The notes below the pieces were generated by a model. The model was not told the origin of the DNA. It did no database searches and saw only the letters and a list, made by a program, of their open reading frames with translations. Positions 12,809 through 18,366 of a stretch of DNA of 18,366 bases are shown here, piece by piece. Source of the stretch: CAYWEP01 sp964613075. GTDB lineage: Bacteria; Patescibacteriota; Microgenomatia; Levybacterales; UBA12049. Numbering within the stretch: position 1 is the stretch's first letter; each line of letters starts with the position of its first letter. Location: assembly GCA_964613075.1 (NCBI GenBank), contig CAZTFV010000016.1, positions 1 through 18,366 on the forward strand, in the 5' to 3' direction. The translations under genes and the position numbers were made by a program.

Positions 12809-14200
12809 ATTCAGTCTGTTCTCAATCCCCTCTGTTTTTATAGGAAAACTCCCTTTGAGTTCGCACGACTCTGTCATTTTTTCTTCATCGAATATGCCTC
12901 CTGTGATATCGTTTAGTATATTAAAGTCAGGATAAAATGCTCCCGGAGTAATAATCATCGCGCGTTGGTCAATTGCGTCATTGGTTAATGTATCAACGCT
13001 GAGAAATCCTTTTCTAAATATATTTTCATTTGTATCAACAATGTCGTTTAAGAGTGGTTTGTCGCTTAGATAGGCAAGAGCTGGGGCGATGCTGTTGACG
13101 CCATACAGAACAGGCGGATTTTCTTTATGGATGAGGGAAAGTAGTTGATCTACCCGTTCAACTTTTTGTACCGTACGATACGAGGAAAAGTAGATGATAA
13201 GATTAATCAACAAAAAAATAACAACAATAGTTGGCACAACCATTTTTTGTATATGAAATCTCTCACGTAAGAATATGTGCAGATTGGCAAACGAGAGACA
13301 TAAAAAGGGAATAGTAAAATTAAGATAGAGGTAATAAGGATCTTGGTAAAAAAGAATAAAAAGGAGAGAGAAGAGAGAAAGCAGGCCAAAGAAAAGATAT
13401 CGTCGTATCGCAAAAAGGCTAAAGAGCAGTGCGACAACTAAGAGGAAGTCGTGTCTGAGGAAAAACCACAAAATATTTATTTTGCTTATTCCTTGCGAGC
13501 GGGTGAGAGAATAGAGAAAGACATCTTTCATAAGATCATTTCGTGCAAAAAGTAAAGAGGGGAGAAGGACGGCTATTGTAGCAACAAAACACCCGGCAAG
13601 AAATTTTATAATTCGAGCTTGTCGAGAATTATCATTTTCTCGACTCGTCCCGCTGAGCGGGACTCGCTCGAAAAATAACGTGAGGAGTATTGCAAGAAAC
13701 ACAGGCAAAAAATATGCTTTGGTGAGTAGGGCAAGTGCAATAAAGACGCCTCCAAAAACATATTGTTTTTTCTCAAAAACAAATACGTAGCTCAGTACTG
13801 CAAAAAGTGATGCGAGAAAAACGCCTGTCTGGTGATCTGTTGTCGCAAGGATAATAAAAGAGAAGAGGTAGAGAAGGGAAGAGGTAAGTGCGATGAGTTT
13901 GTCTTTGATCTTTTTCAGGGTAAGGTAAAATATCAAGAGTGCAACAAGTGATGCCTCGATTGCTGCTGTGATGTAATACCAGGAAAGCGATTTGCCAACT
14001 ATATAAAAATATATCATTGAAATATACGGAAGAACAGGGAAGTTGGTAAAAAAGATGTCTTTATACAGCACTTTTCCTTGGAGTAACTGATACGCTGTGT
14101 AGAAATAAATATTGGTATCTGAAAGCCTGATGCCGAGGTTGGTGAGTTTTAGGAGGAGGAAGATGGCGATAGGGATAAGAATGGGCAGAAATTTTTTCAT
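12794..14200 (-). CDS. GT-C superfamily glycosyltransferase (GT39-like)
   Basis: A 468-residue polytopic membrane protein with about ten hydrophobic helices and a soluble C-terminal region of about 120 residues. The loop after the first helix, LSDTNIYFYTAYQLLQGKVLYKDIFF, followed by TNFPVLPYISMIYFY, is the acidic, aromatic segment characteristic of bacterial GT39/PMT-like enzymes that use polyprenyl-phosphate sugars. VFEKKQYVFGGVFIALALLTKAYFLPVFLAI is the typical cytoplasmic turn. The C-terminal part (NPPVLYGVNSIAPALAYLSDKP) resembles the soluble tail of this group. Residues about 177-197 come from an inserted palindromic element in a loop between helices. Shorter than and only distantly similar to the enzyme at 3720-5645. 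The 3' end overlaps the convergent methyltransferase by 15 bases. Confidence 0.82.
   Translation of the reverse strand: MKKFLPILIPIAIFLLLKLTNLGIRLSDTNIYFYTAYQLLQGKVLYKDIFFTNFPVLPYISMIYFYIVGKSLSWYYITAAIEASLVALLIFYLTLKKIKDKLIALTSSLLYLFSFIILATTDHQTGVFLASLFAVLSYVFVFEKKQYVFGGVFIALALLTKAYFLPVFLAILLTLFFERVPLSGTSRENDNSRQARIIKFLAGCFVATIAVLLPSLLFARNDLMKDVFLYSLTRSQGISKINILWFFLRHDFLLVVALLFSLFAIRRYLFFGLLSLFSLLFILFYQDPYYLYLNFTIPFLCLSFANLHIFLRERFHIQKMVVPTIVVIFLLINLIIYFSSYRTVQKVERVDQLLSLIHKENPPVLYGVNSIAPALAYLSDKPLLNDIVDTNENIFRKGFLSVDTLTNDAIDQRAMIITPGAFYPDFNILNDITGGIFDEEKMTESCELKGSFPIKTEGIENRLNLFRC
13612..13672. repeat. Clover-shaped palindromic element in frame in a GT-C gene
   Basis: An outer stem, TTCGAGC (13612-13618) with GCTCGAA (13666-13672), encloses two hairpins: GTCGAGAA (13621-13628) with TTCTCGAC (13637-13644), and GTCCCGC (13647-13653) with GCGGGAC (13657-13663), the latter with a three-base loop. 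Together they make a three-way-junction fold. It contributes 61 bp and, with a few flanking bases, encodes about 21 residues (VPLSGTSRENDNSRQAR) in a hydrophilic loop. It is richer in GC than the surrounding gene. Confidence 0.8.
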
Positions 14201-14337
14201 TAGTTAAGATTTTGAGTTTAGACGCTTGAAACTAGAAGTTAGATCTTGAGGTTTGAGGTTTGAAGATAGACAATCTAACTTCGACTATCTAATTTCAGAC
14301 TCTAACATCAAACTTCTAGTGTCTAGCATCAAACAAA
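14201..14337. repeat. Inverted-arm degenerate minisatellite filling an intergenic gap
   Basis: The whole 137-base gap between two minus-strand genes is made of short related words. The left half (to about 14270) has TTTGAG, TAGACGC, TAGAAGTTAGA, GGTTTGAGGTTTGAAGATAG. The right half has the reverse-complement words CTATCTAATTTC, CTCTAAC, ATCAAACTTCTAG, TCTAGCATCAAAC. The arms are degenerate rather than perfect. Any promoter for the GT-C gene at 14200 must lie here; none is convincing. It could also end the femAB transcript. Confidence 0.6.
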
Positions 14338-15492
14338 TTATTTTTTTAATTTCAGGTAAACCCATCTTAATTTGTCAGATACCTTATATAACTGATAGAG
14401 CAGGGGATTTATTATAAGATCATAGCTTCCGACGAACTCAACGAGTTCTGGCCCATAGCCTTGTTTAAAGCGATGAAATCCATACCATGGATCAGATGGT
14501 GAAGCATCAGGCCCCAATGATCCCCACATATCAAATTTTTTGAGTCCTAATTTTTTGCCAAAGCGAATAGCTTCCCACATCATTACATTGCTGGCCATCA
14601 CTTCCCTACTCTCATTACTAGAGGCTCCATAAGGATAATACAATGTGTCATGAAAGACAAACATAATCCAAGCAACCAAGATTTTACCCTGATGAGTGGC
14701 GGTTAAGAGGTGAGCCAAAAGTTGATTTTTTTCGGTTATCGGTTTTCCGTTGTCGGTTGTCGGATTTTGGTTTGCCCGTTGATCAGTCTCCCCGTTTTTT
14801 CTAAGGTTCAACCTTGTAGAAGGTTGAACCGTTATAGAACTGAGGGTTTGCCACATTTTGCGATGGTAGTCTTTAGTATGCGCGTAAAAGCCTTGGCGTT
14901 TGGTTGTTTGCCAAGTCAATTTCAAATATTCTTCAAAAGCTTCATCGGAATTGTTTTCTTGTACGGTGACACCGTTTTTTTGTGCGACGCGGATATTGTA
15001 ACGAGTTTTTGGATGCATGTTTTTCAGGAGTTCATCTTCGGATTTGGTTAAATCAAGGATAAATGTATATTTCGTAAAAAGTGGATGCGCGGACGATGTG
15101 ATATTAGGATATTGTGATATTAGGATATTAGGTGAAATTTCTTCTTGCTTAGTATCTTTATATCTTAATATCTTAGTATCTCTTCTAACATTCGGTTCCA
15201 ATTGAATAAAAACACACTTCTCACTTTCCCCAATTTTTTTTAATTCCTCGAGCACTTCCCTGCTTGGCAGTCTCCCCTTTGGTAGATAGCCGATATTCCA
15301 AGGAGTACGTGGGATTTTATGAATTGTCAGCTGAAATCCGTCGACTAATTTTCCGTCCTCTTCCACTCCCCTTCTAATAATTTTTATTCCAGTCTTTTCC
15401 CTAAACTCCCCCCACTCATAAGATTGGAGAGGGTGGGTAGCAACAGCGTTAAACGCATCTTTTTCGGCAGAAGTTACAACTTTGACGTTCAC
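14338..15492 (-). CDS. FemAB-family peptidoglycan branching aminoacyltransferase
   Basis: A 384-residue cytosolic protein of the FemA/FemB/FmhB (GNAT-like) family, which adds amino acids from aminoacyl-tRNA to the lipid II stem peptide. Conserved parts: PLQSYEWGEFREKTGIKIIRRG at the start, HKIPRTPWNIGYLPKGRLP, LFTKYTFILDLTKSEDELLKNMHPKTRYNIRVAQKNGV, and LYYPYGASSNESREVMASNVMMWEAIRFGKKLGLKKFDMWGSLGPDA with GFHRFKQGYGPELVEFVGSYDL. Two segments do not belong to the family: about residues 104-132 and about 215-255, both encoded by repeats, which explains why it is longer than the usual 330-340 of close relatives. The start is GTG 15492, directly after an extended -10. uvrD lies 36 bases upstream on the same strand. 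The exact amino acid added cannot be predicted. Confidence 0.85.
   Translation of the reverse strand: MNVKVVTSAEKDAFNAVATHPLQSYEWGEFREKTGIKIIRRGVEEDGKLVDGFQLTIHKIPRTPWNIGYLPKGRLPSREVLEELKKIGESEKCVFIQLEPNVRRDTKILRYKDTKQEEISPNILISQYPNITSSAHPLFTKYTFILDLTKSEDELLKNMHPKTRYNIRVAQKNGVTVQENNSDEAFEEYLKLTWQTTKRQGFYAHTKDYHRKMWQTLSSITVQPSTRLNLRKNGETDQRANQNPTTDNGKPITEKNQLLAHLLTATHQGKILVAWIMFVFHDTLYYPYGASSNESREVMASNVMMWEAIRFGKKLGLKKFDMWGSLGPDASPSDPWYGFHRFKQGYGPELVEFVGSYDLIINPLLYQLYKVSDKLRWVYLKLKK
14733..14763. repeat. Short tandem repeat in frame in femAB
   Basis: On the coding strand, units like CCGACAAC, CCGACAACGG, AAACCGATAACCG repeat about four times. They encode NPTTDNGKPITEKNQ (about residues 242-256), a stretch between MWQTLS and AHLLTATHQGK where FemAB proteins normally have only a few residues. 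Confidence 0.6.
14805..14830. repeat. Perfect 11-bp palindrome in frame in femAB
   Basis: GGTTCAACCTT (14805-14815), loop GTAG, AAGGTTGAACC (14820-14830): an uninterrupted 11-bp stem with a four-base loop. It encodes STRLNLRK (about residues 221-230) in the same family-atypical segment as the tandem repeat at 14733-14763. Confidence 0.8.
15098..15181. repeat. Tandem-inverted minisatellite in frame in femAB
   Basis: On the + strand the left arm (15098-15134) is GATATTAG-type units repeated four times. A 13-base spacer follows (15135-15147). The right arm (15148-15181) is CTTAGTATC/CTTAATATC-type units repeated four times, the approximate reverse complement of the left. It encodes about residues 104-132 (RDTKILRYKDTKQEEISPNI and onward), which interrupts the FemAB domain between the LEPN strand and the AHPLFTKYTF motif. 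Confidence 0.75.
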
Positions 15493-15499
15493 ACTTGTT

Positions 15500-15508
15500 A
15501 TTGTAGCA
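15500..15508 (-). promoter_or_regulatory. Extended -10 promoter of femAB
   Basis: On the minus strand TGCTACAAT fits the extended -10 form. It ends seven bases before GTG 15492, predicting a leaderless transcript and supporting this GTG as the start. Confidence 0.6.
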
Positions 15509-15528
15509 AATAGAAGCAGGTTTTCTGG

Positions 15529-17421
15529 TTAGAAAAAGTCGGTTGAGGTTGGATCTTTGGTGTCGCCGATTTTTATTGAGTCCAGATTGTGATTTATGAC
15601 GCGTTCGGGGAGTTCGTGGACGAATCGTGAGACAGCGTTATTGGTGCGTTGTCCAAAAAAGAGTCTGCGGCGCGCGTAAGACAGAAATAATTTTTGTTTG
15701 GCCCGTGTCATGCCGACATAACAAAGCCTCCTCTCCTCCTCCAGTTCATTTCTATCCATAAGAGATCTCGAGTGTGGGAAGAGCCCTTCTTCCATACCGA
15801 TCATAAAGACAACGGGAAACTCCAATCCCTTTGCTGCGTGGAGAGTCATAAGAGTAATACCATTTTTTCTCGTATCCTGTTCGTCTTCTGCGTATTCATG
15901 CTCAACCAGCATGACATTTTCCAGAAAATCTGTAAGGTTTGGAAATTCAAGCGCAACTGAGCGAAGTTCTTTTATATTCTCAAGTCGTGCTCTATCCTCT
16001 TCATCCTTCTCGTCATAGAGATCGAGATAGCCTGTTGCTTTTACTACTTGGTCCAAAATGTCAATGGTTTTAATTTGGCTTTCTTCTCCCTCACCCTCCC
16101 CTCTCCCAGAGGGAGAGGGATAAGAGGAATTTAATTTTTCTTGAAATACCAAAAATTTGGCGAGTCTTCCCTTCCCCATTTTTTCAATCCGTTTGTAGGC
16201 AACCATGTCTTTGGGATTATGCAGGACGCGAAGATAGGAAATAACGTCTTTGATTTCTTTTCGCTCGTAAAAGCGCGTGCCGCCTATCAGAATATATGGC
16301 AAGCCGTGATGCAGCATTGCCTCCTCAATAACGCGGGACTGGGCATTGGTGCGATACAATACTGCAACGTCCTTGAGTCTACTTACGCCAAGCGTAATGA
16401 TAGTTTTGATAATAAAATCAGCTTCATCCTGTTCGTTTCTTGCTTCATAAATCTCTATCTCTTCCCCATCGGGGTTGTCAGTCCAAAGCTTGAGTACCGG
16501 ATGTGTGGTGTTTCGCGCAATAACAGATGATGCTGCATCAAGGATCTTTTGGGTTGAACGATAATTCTGGGATAATGAGAATGTTTTGGTGCCGGGAAAA
16601 TCTTTTTCAAAGCGAAGTAGATTTTGAAAATCTGCTCCCCGCCAGGAGTAGATGCTTTGGGAAAAATCGCCGACAATACAGACATTTTTGTATTTGCCGC
16701 TTAATAATTTCGTTAATCTATACTGTGCCTTATTGGTATCCTGATATTCATCGACCAAAATATACTGGAATTTATTTTGATACTTCTCCAAAACACCCGG
16801 ATTATCCGCAAGAAGCTTAATCGTTTTATTTATCAAATCGTCAAAGTCTACTGCGTCATTTTCTTTAAGGATTTGCTGGTACATGGGATAGATTTTGGCG
16901 ACAGTCTCCTGAAAATAACCGCGGGCAAGATTGAGATACTCAATAGGACCAATCAGCTCATTCTTGGCTGACGAGATGGTTGCCAGGATAGAATAGGGCT
17001 TGAAGTCTTTGACCGAGATAAAAAGCCGCTGCATTGCTTCTTTAACGCTATCCAATTGGTCATTGTCGTCGTAAATAACAAACTTTGATGATAAGCCGAT
17101 GTGTTTGCCTTCGATGCGGAGGATTTTTGCGCAAAGAGAGTGAAATGTGGAAATATGCGGAAGCGTTGAGGTTTGTATATTTTGTTCCTCAAAATATTTT
17201 ATAATTCGCTCTTTCATTTCGTTGGAGGCCTTATTGGTGAAAGTTACTTGAAGGATAGATGATGGGTCAACTTTTCTCTCAGTAATCAGATAGAGCACTT
17301 TATAGGTTAATACTCGTGTTTTACCGGATCCCGCGCCTGCGAGAATAATTGATGGACCATCTGTCCAGAGGACAGCTTCTTGTTGTTGCGGGTTTAGGTC
17401 CTTGAGTAGTTGATTTTGCAT
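15529..17421 (-). CDS. uvrD: UvrD/PcrA-type superfamily 1A DNA helicase
   Basis: A 630-residue 3'-5' DNA helicase for nucleotide-excision and replication-linked repair. Motifs in order: LNPQQQEAV (Q motif), Walker A GAGSGKT (29-35), motif Ia VTFTNKASNEM, Walker B LVDEYQDTN (D224-E225), motif III VGDFSQSIYSWRGAD, motif IV QNYRST, motif V TLMTLHAAKGLEFPVVFM, and motif VI EERRLCYVGMTRA. Family members are usually 700-750 residues; the C-terminal partner-binding tail is short here, the protein ending soon after DSIKIGDTKDPTSTDFF. The 2B region is interrupted at about residues 434-447 by YPSPSGRGEGEGEE, encoded by a palindromic repeat. The start is ATG 17421 with no Shine-Dalgarno sequence; T/A-rich -10-like boxes lie 6-8 bases upstream. 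femAB follows 36 bases downstream. Confidence 0.94.
   Translation of the reverse strand: MQNQLLKDLNPQQQEAVLWTDGPSIILAGAGSGKTRVLTYKVLYLITERKVDPSSILQVTFTNKASNEMKERIIKYFEEQNIQTSTLPHISTFHSLCAKILRIEGKHIGLSSKFVIYDDNDQLDSVKEAMQRLFISVKDFKPYSILATISSAKNELIGPIEYLNLARGYFQETVAKIYPMYQQILKENDAVDFDDLINKTIKLLADNPGVLEKYQNKFQYILVDEYQDTNKAQYRLTKLLSGKYKNVCIVGDFSQSIYSWRGADFQNLLRFEKDFPGTKTFSLSQNYRSTQKILDAASSVIARNTTHPVLKLWTDNPDGEEIEIYEARNEQDEADFIIKTIITLGVSRLKDVAVLYRTNAQSRVIEEAMLHHGLPYILIGGTRFYERKEIKDVISYLRVLHNPKDMVAYKRIEKMGKGRLAKFLVFQEKLNSSYPSPSGRGEGEGEESQIKTIDILDQVVKATGYLDLYDEKDEEDRARLENIKELRSVALEFPNLTDFLENVMLVEHEYAEDEQDTRKNGITLMTLHAAKGLEFPVVFMIGMEEGLFPHSRSLMDRNELEEERRLCYVGMTRAKQKLFLSYARRRLFFGQRTNNAVSRFVHELPERVINHNLDSIKIGDTKDPTSTDFF
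16085..16120. repeat. GGGAGAGGG-type palindromic repeat in frame in uvrD
   Basis: CCCTCTCCC (16099-16107), loop AGA, GGGAGAGGG (16111-16119): a perfect 9-bp stem. Adjoining CTCCCTCACCCT gives the run of Gly-Glu codons. The translated PSPSGRGEGEGE closely matches the peptide produced by a GC-rich dispersed repeat known from many unrelated bacterial genomes. Here it sits in frame between LNSS and SQIKTIDILD of the helicase. Confidence 0.75.
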
Positions 17422-17440
17422 ACTATATAATTAAAATACG

Positions 17441-17499
17441 AATTTATCCGAATGACTATAATTATGATACATTTGGATTATTTTCACTTAGGATAAATT
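17441..17499. repeat. Inverted repeat in the uvrD-tpiA divergent region
   Basis: AATTTATCC (17441-17449) and GGATAAATT (17491-17499) are exact reverse complements. Extra partial copies occur at ATTTGGATTA (17471-17480) and TTAGGATTTTA (17499-17509). The 96-base region must also hold both divergent promoters. The arrangement of related words in opposed orientation recalls the gaps at 9238-9330 and 14201-14337. Confidence 0.5.
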
Positions 17500-17517
17500 A
17501 GGATTTTATTTTATCAC

Positions 17518-18186
17518 ATGAAAAAGCTCTACATAGTTGCCAACTGGAAAGCACAAAAAACTTCTCAAGAAGCAAGAGACTGGCTTGAGAAGTTTTTAAC
17601 ATACAACAATCAGCATACAACAATCAACAATAAGGAGATTATTGTGTGTCCGCCGTATACGCAGCTGCCGATGATGCGTGATTTTGTAAAGCGAAACGGA
17701 TTGCCATTTAAACTCGGCGCGCAGGATGTATCGCCCTTTGGCATGGGTGCGTATACAGGTGCAGTTGCGGCAGAGCAACTAAAGGAATTAGTGAGATACG
17801 TTATCGTCGGTCATTCTGAAAGAAGACGGCATTTTGGAGAAACAGATGTCGCTATTGCTGATAAAGTGAAGCTGGCTGTAGTATCCAGTATTGCGCCGAT
17901 TCTTTGCGTTCAGGGTGCTGAGACACCGGTTCCAGAAGGGGTAAGTATTGTTGCATATGAGCCTGTTTTTGCGATTGGGAGCGGGATTCCTGATACGCCT
18001 GATAACGCTGATATGGTGGCAAAGATATTGAAAGAACGTTATGCATTATTAGCTGTTTTGTATGGAGGCAGTGTAAATTCTCTGAACGTGTCTGGCTTTA
18101 CACAAAAAGAACATATTGATGGGGTGTTGGTAGGCGGGGCGAGTCTTGAGGCGGAAGAGTTTTTAACAATTATGCATAATGCGTGA
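17518..18186 (+). CDS. tpiA: Triosephosphate isomerase (short form)
   Basis: A 222-residue glycolytic enzyme interconverting glyceraldehyde 3-phosphate and dihydroxyacetone phosphate. Catalytic residues are all present: N9 and K11 in VANWKAQKT, H99 in VIVGHSERR, and E148 in VAYEPVFAIGSG, followed by the flexible loop 6 and the phosphate-binding YGGSVN and GVLVGGASL motifs. Usual bacterial TIMs are about 250 residues; the shortening is mainly between ILCVQGAE and VSIVAYEP, where a helical segment is missing. Residues about 28-38 (TYNNQHTTINNK) are encoded by a 14-bp tandem repeat and are not typical of the family. ATG 17518 is the start; MKKLYIVANWK is the normal N-terminus. Confidence 0.95.
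   Translation: MKKLYIVANWKAQKTSQEARDWLEKFLTYNNQHTTINNKEIIVCPPYTQLPMMRDFVKRNGLPFKLGAQDVSPFGMGAYTGAVAAEQLKELVRYVIVGHSERRRHFGETDVAIADKVKLAVVSSIAPILCVQGAETPVPEGVSIVAYEPVFAIGSGIPDTPDNADMVAKILKERYALLAVLYGGSVNSLNVSGFTQKEHIDGVLVGGASLEAEEFLTIMHNA
17600..17626 (+). repeat. Tandem direct repeat in frame in tpiA
   Basis: CATACAACAATCA occurs at 17600-17612 and again, identically, at 17614-17626 (14-bp period), followed by a partial third copy, ACAATAA. It encodes YNNQHTTINNK between the first helix and the second strand of the TIM barrel. Confidence 0.8.
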
Positions 18187-18197
18187 TTTTTTTATTT

Positions 18198-18366
18198 ATG
18201 GGGAGGAAAATTCGTCAGACACTATTTAGAAAACGGGTTTTACCCGTTATTTTAGTAATTATTGTCCTTGCGATCGGATATATTGGCTTGCGTACTCTCA
18301 GATATGTGCCGGTTTTGTATCAGTTACTCCTTAATAAGGAGATTGAGCTTAAAAAAAGCGACGGGG
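18198..18366 (+). CDS. Membrane-anchored protein, N-terminal part (probable LCP family), cut by window end
   Basis: ATG 18198 opens a frame that runs off the window after 56 codons. It has a basic head (MGRKIRQTLFRKR), one transmembrane helix (about residues 14-31, VLPVILVIIVLAIGYIGL) and the start of an external region (RYVPVLYQLLLNKEIELKKSDG). This layout resembles the N-terminus of LytR-CpsA-Psr (LCP) proteins of related bacteria, which attach polymers to peptidoglycan; the catalytic domain would lie beyond the window. It begins 11 bases after tpiA and has no Shine-Dalgarno sequence. The family call is inference from the short N-terminus only. Confidence 0.55.
   Translation, partial: MGRKIRQTLFRKRVLPVILVIIVLAIGYIGLRTLRYVPVLYQLLLNKEIELKKSDG

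Noticed and set aside
9238..17626. CRISPR array
   Set aside because: The repeats have units of only 8-14 bases, are degenerate or inverted, and have no regular spacers or cas genes nearby.
1..18366. Recoded TGA (Gracilibacteria or Absconditabacteria code)
   Set aside because: TGA terminates several intact genes at the expected length (LOG, sodX, tpiA), and conserved Gly and Trp positions use standard codons.

Overview
The window looks like a chromosome segment from a small-genome bacterium of the Candidate Phyla Radiation (Patescibacteria), most likely a Microgenomates-type lineage. This is an inference from gene style: compact single-copy housekeeping enzymes, a short triosephosphate isomerase, two GT-C glycosyltransferases, a FemAB-like peptidoglycan branching enzyme, an LCP-type envelope protein, a ClpB without its N-domain, and a near absence of Shine-Dalgarno sequences. 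TGA acts as a normal stop (for example after the LOG, sodX and tpiA genes), so lineages that recode TGA are unlikely. I see no tRNA, rRNA, CRISPR array or insertion sequence.

Layout. 1-1100: a 5'-truncated membrane protein (-), a LOG-family phosphoribohydrolase (+) and a 35-codon msrA remnant (-) hidden in the next gap. 1114-5645: a membrane-anchored secreted protein (+) converging on a surface protein with beta repeats (-), then a large GT-C glycosyltransferase (-). 5705-9237: hypoxanthine phosphoribosyltransferase (+), a structured convergent intergenic region, a Yip1-like membrane protein (-), and clpB (+) under a CIRCE operator. 9334-12808: zinc-ribbon RNase HI, a twin-arginine-like secreted protein, nickel superoxide dismutase coupled to its maturation protease SodX, a putative promoter/terminator pair, and a membrane-anchored methyltransferase. 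12794-17421 (-): a second GT-C enzyme, a FemAB ligase and a UvrD/PcrA helicase. 17518-18366 (+): tpiA and the start of an LCP-like gene.

Three patterns run through the window. (1) Conserved enzymes carry in-frame insertions made of palindromes or short tandem repeats: clpB twice, the second GT-C enzyme, FemAB at three sites, uvrD and tpiA. Repeats of the same inverted-arm style occupy intergenic regions. This resembles the Rickettsia palindromic elements but involves several unrelated sequence types. (2) Many genes have a sigma70-type -10 box ending only 6-11 nt before the start codon with no Shine-Dalgarno sequence, so leaderless mRNAs appear common. This also corrects several start codons. 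(3) Gene decay is visible in the msrA remnant and the truncated, frame-disrupted first gene.

Functionally, the best-defined unit is the sodN-sodX pair, a self-contained superoxide defence in which SodX is expected to expose the nickel-binding hook. An msrA remnant, from another oxidative-damage pathway, lies elsewhere in the same window. The glycosyltransferases, FemAB, LCP-like and surface proteins point to investment in the cell envelope.
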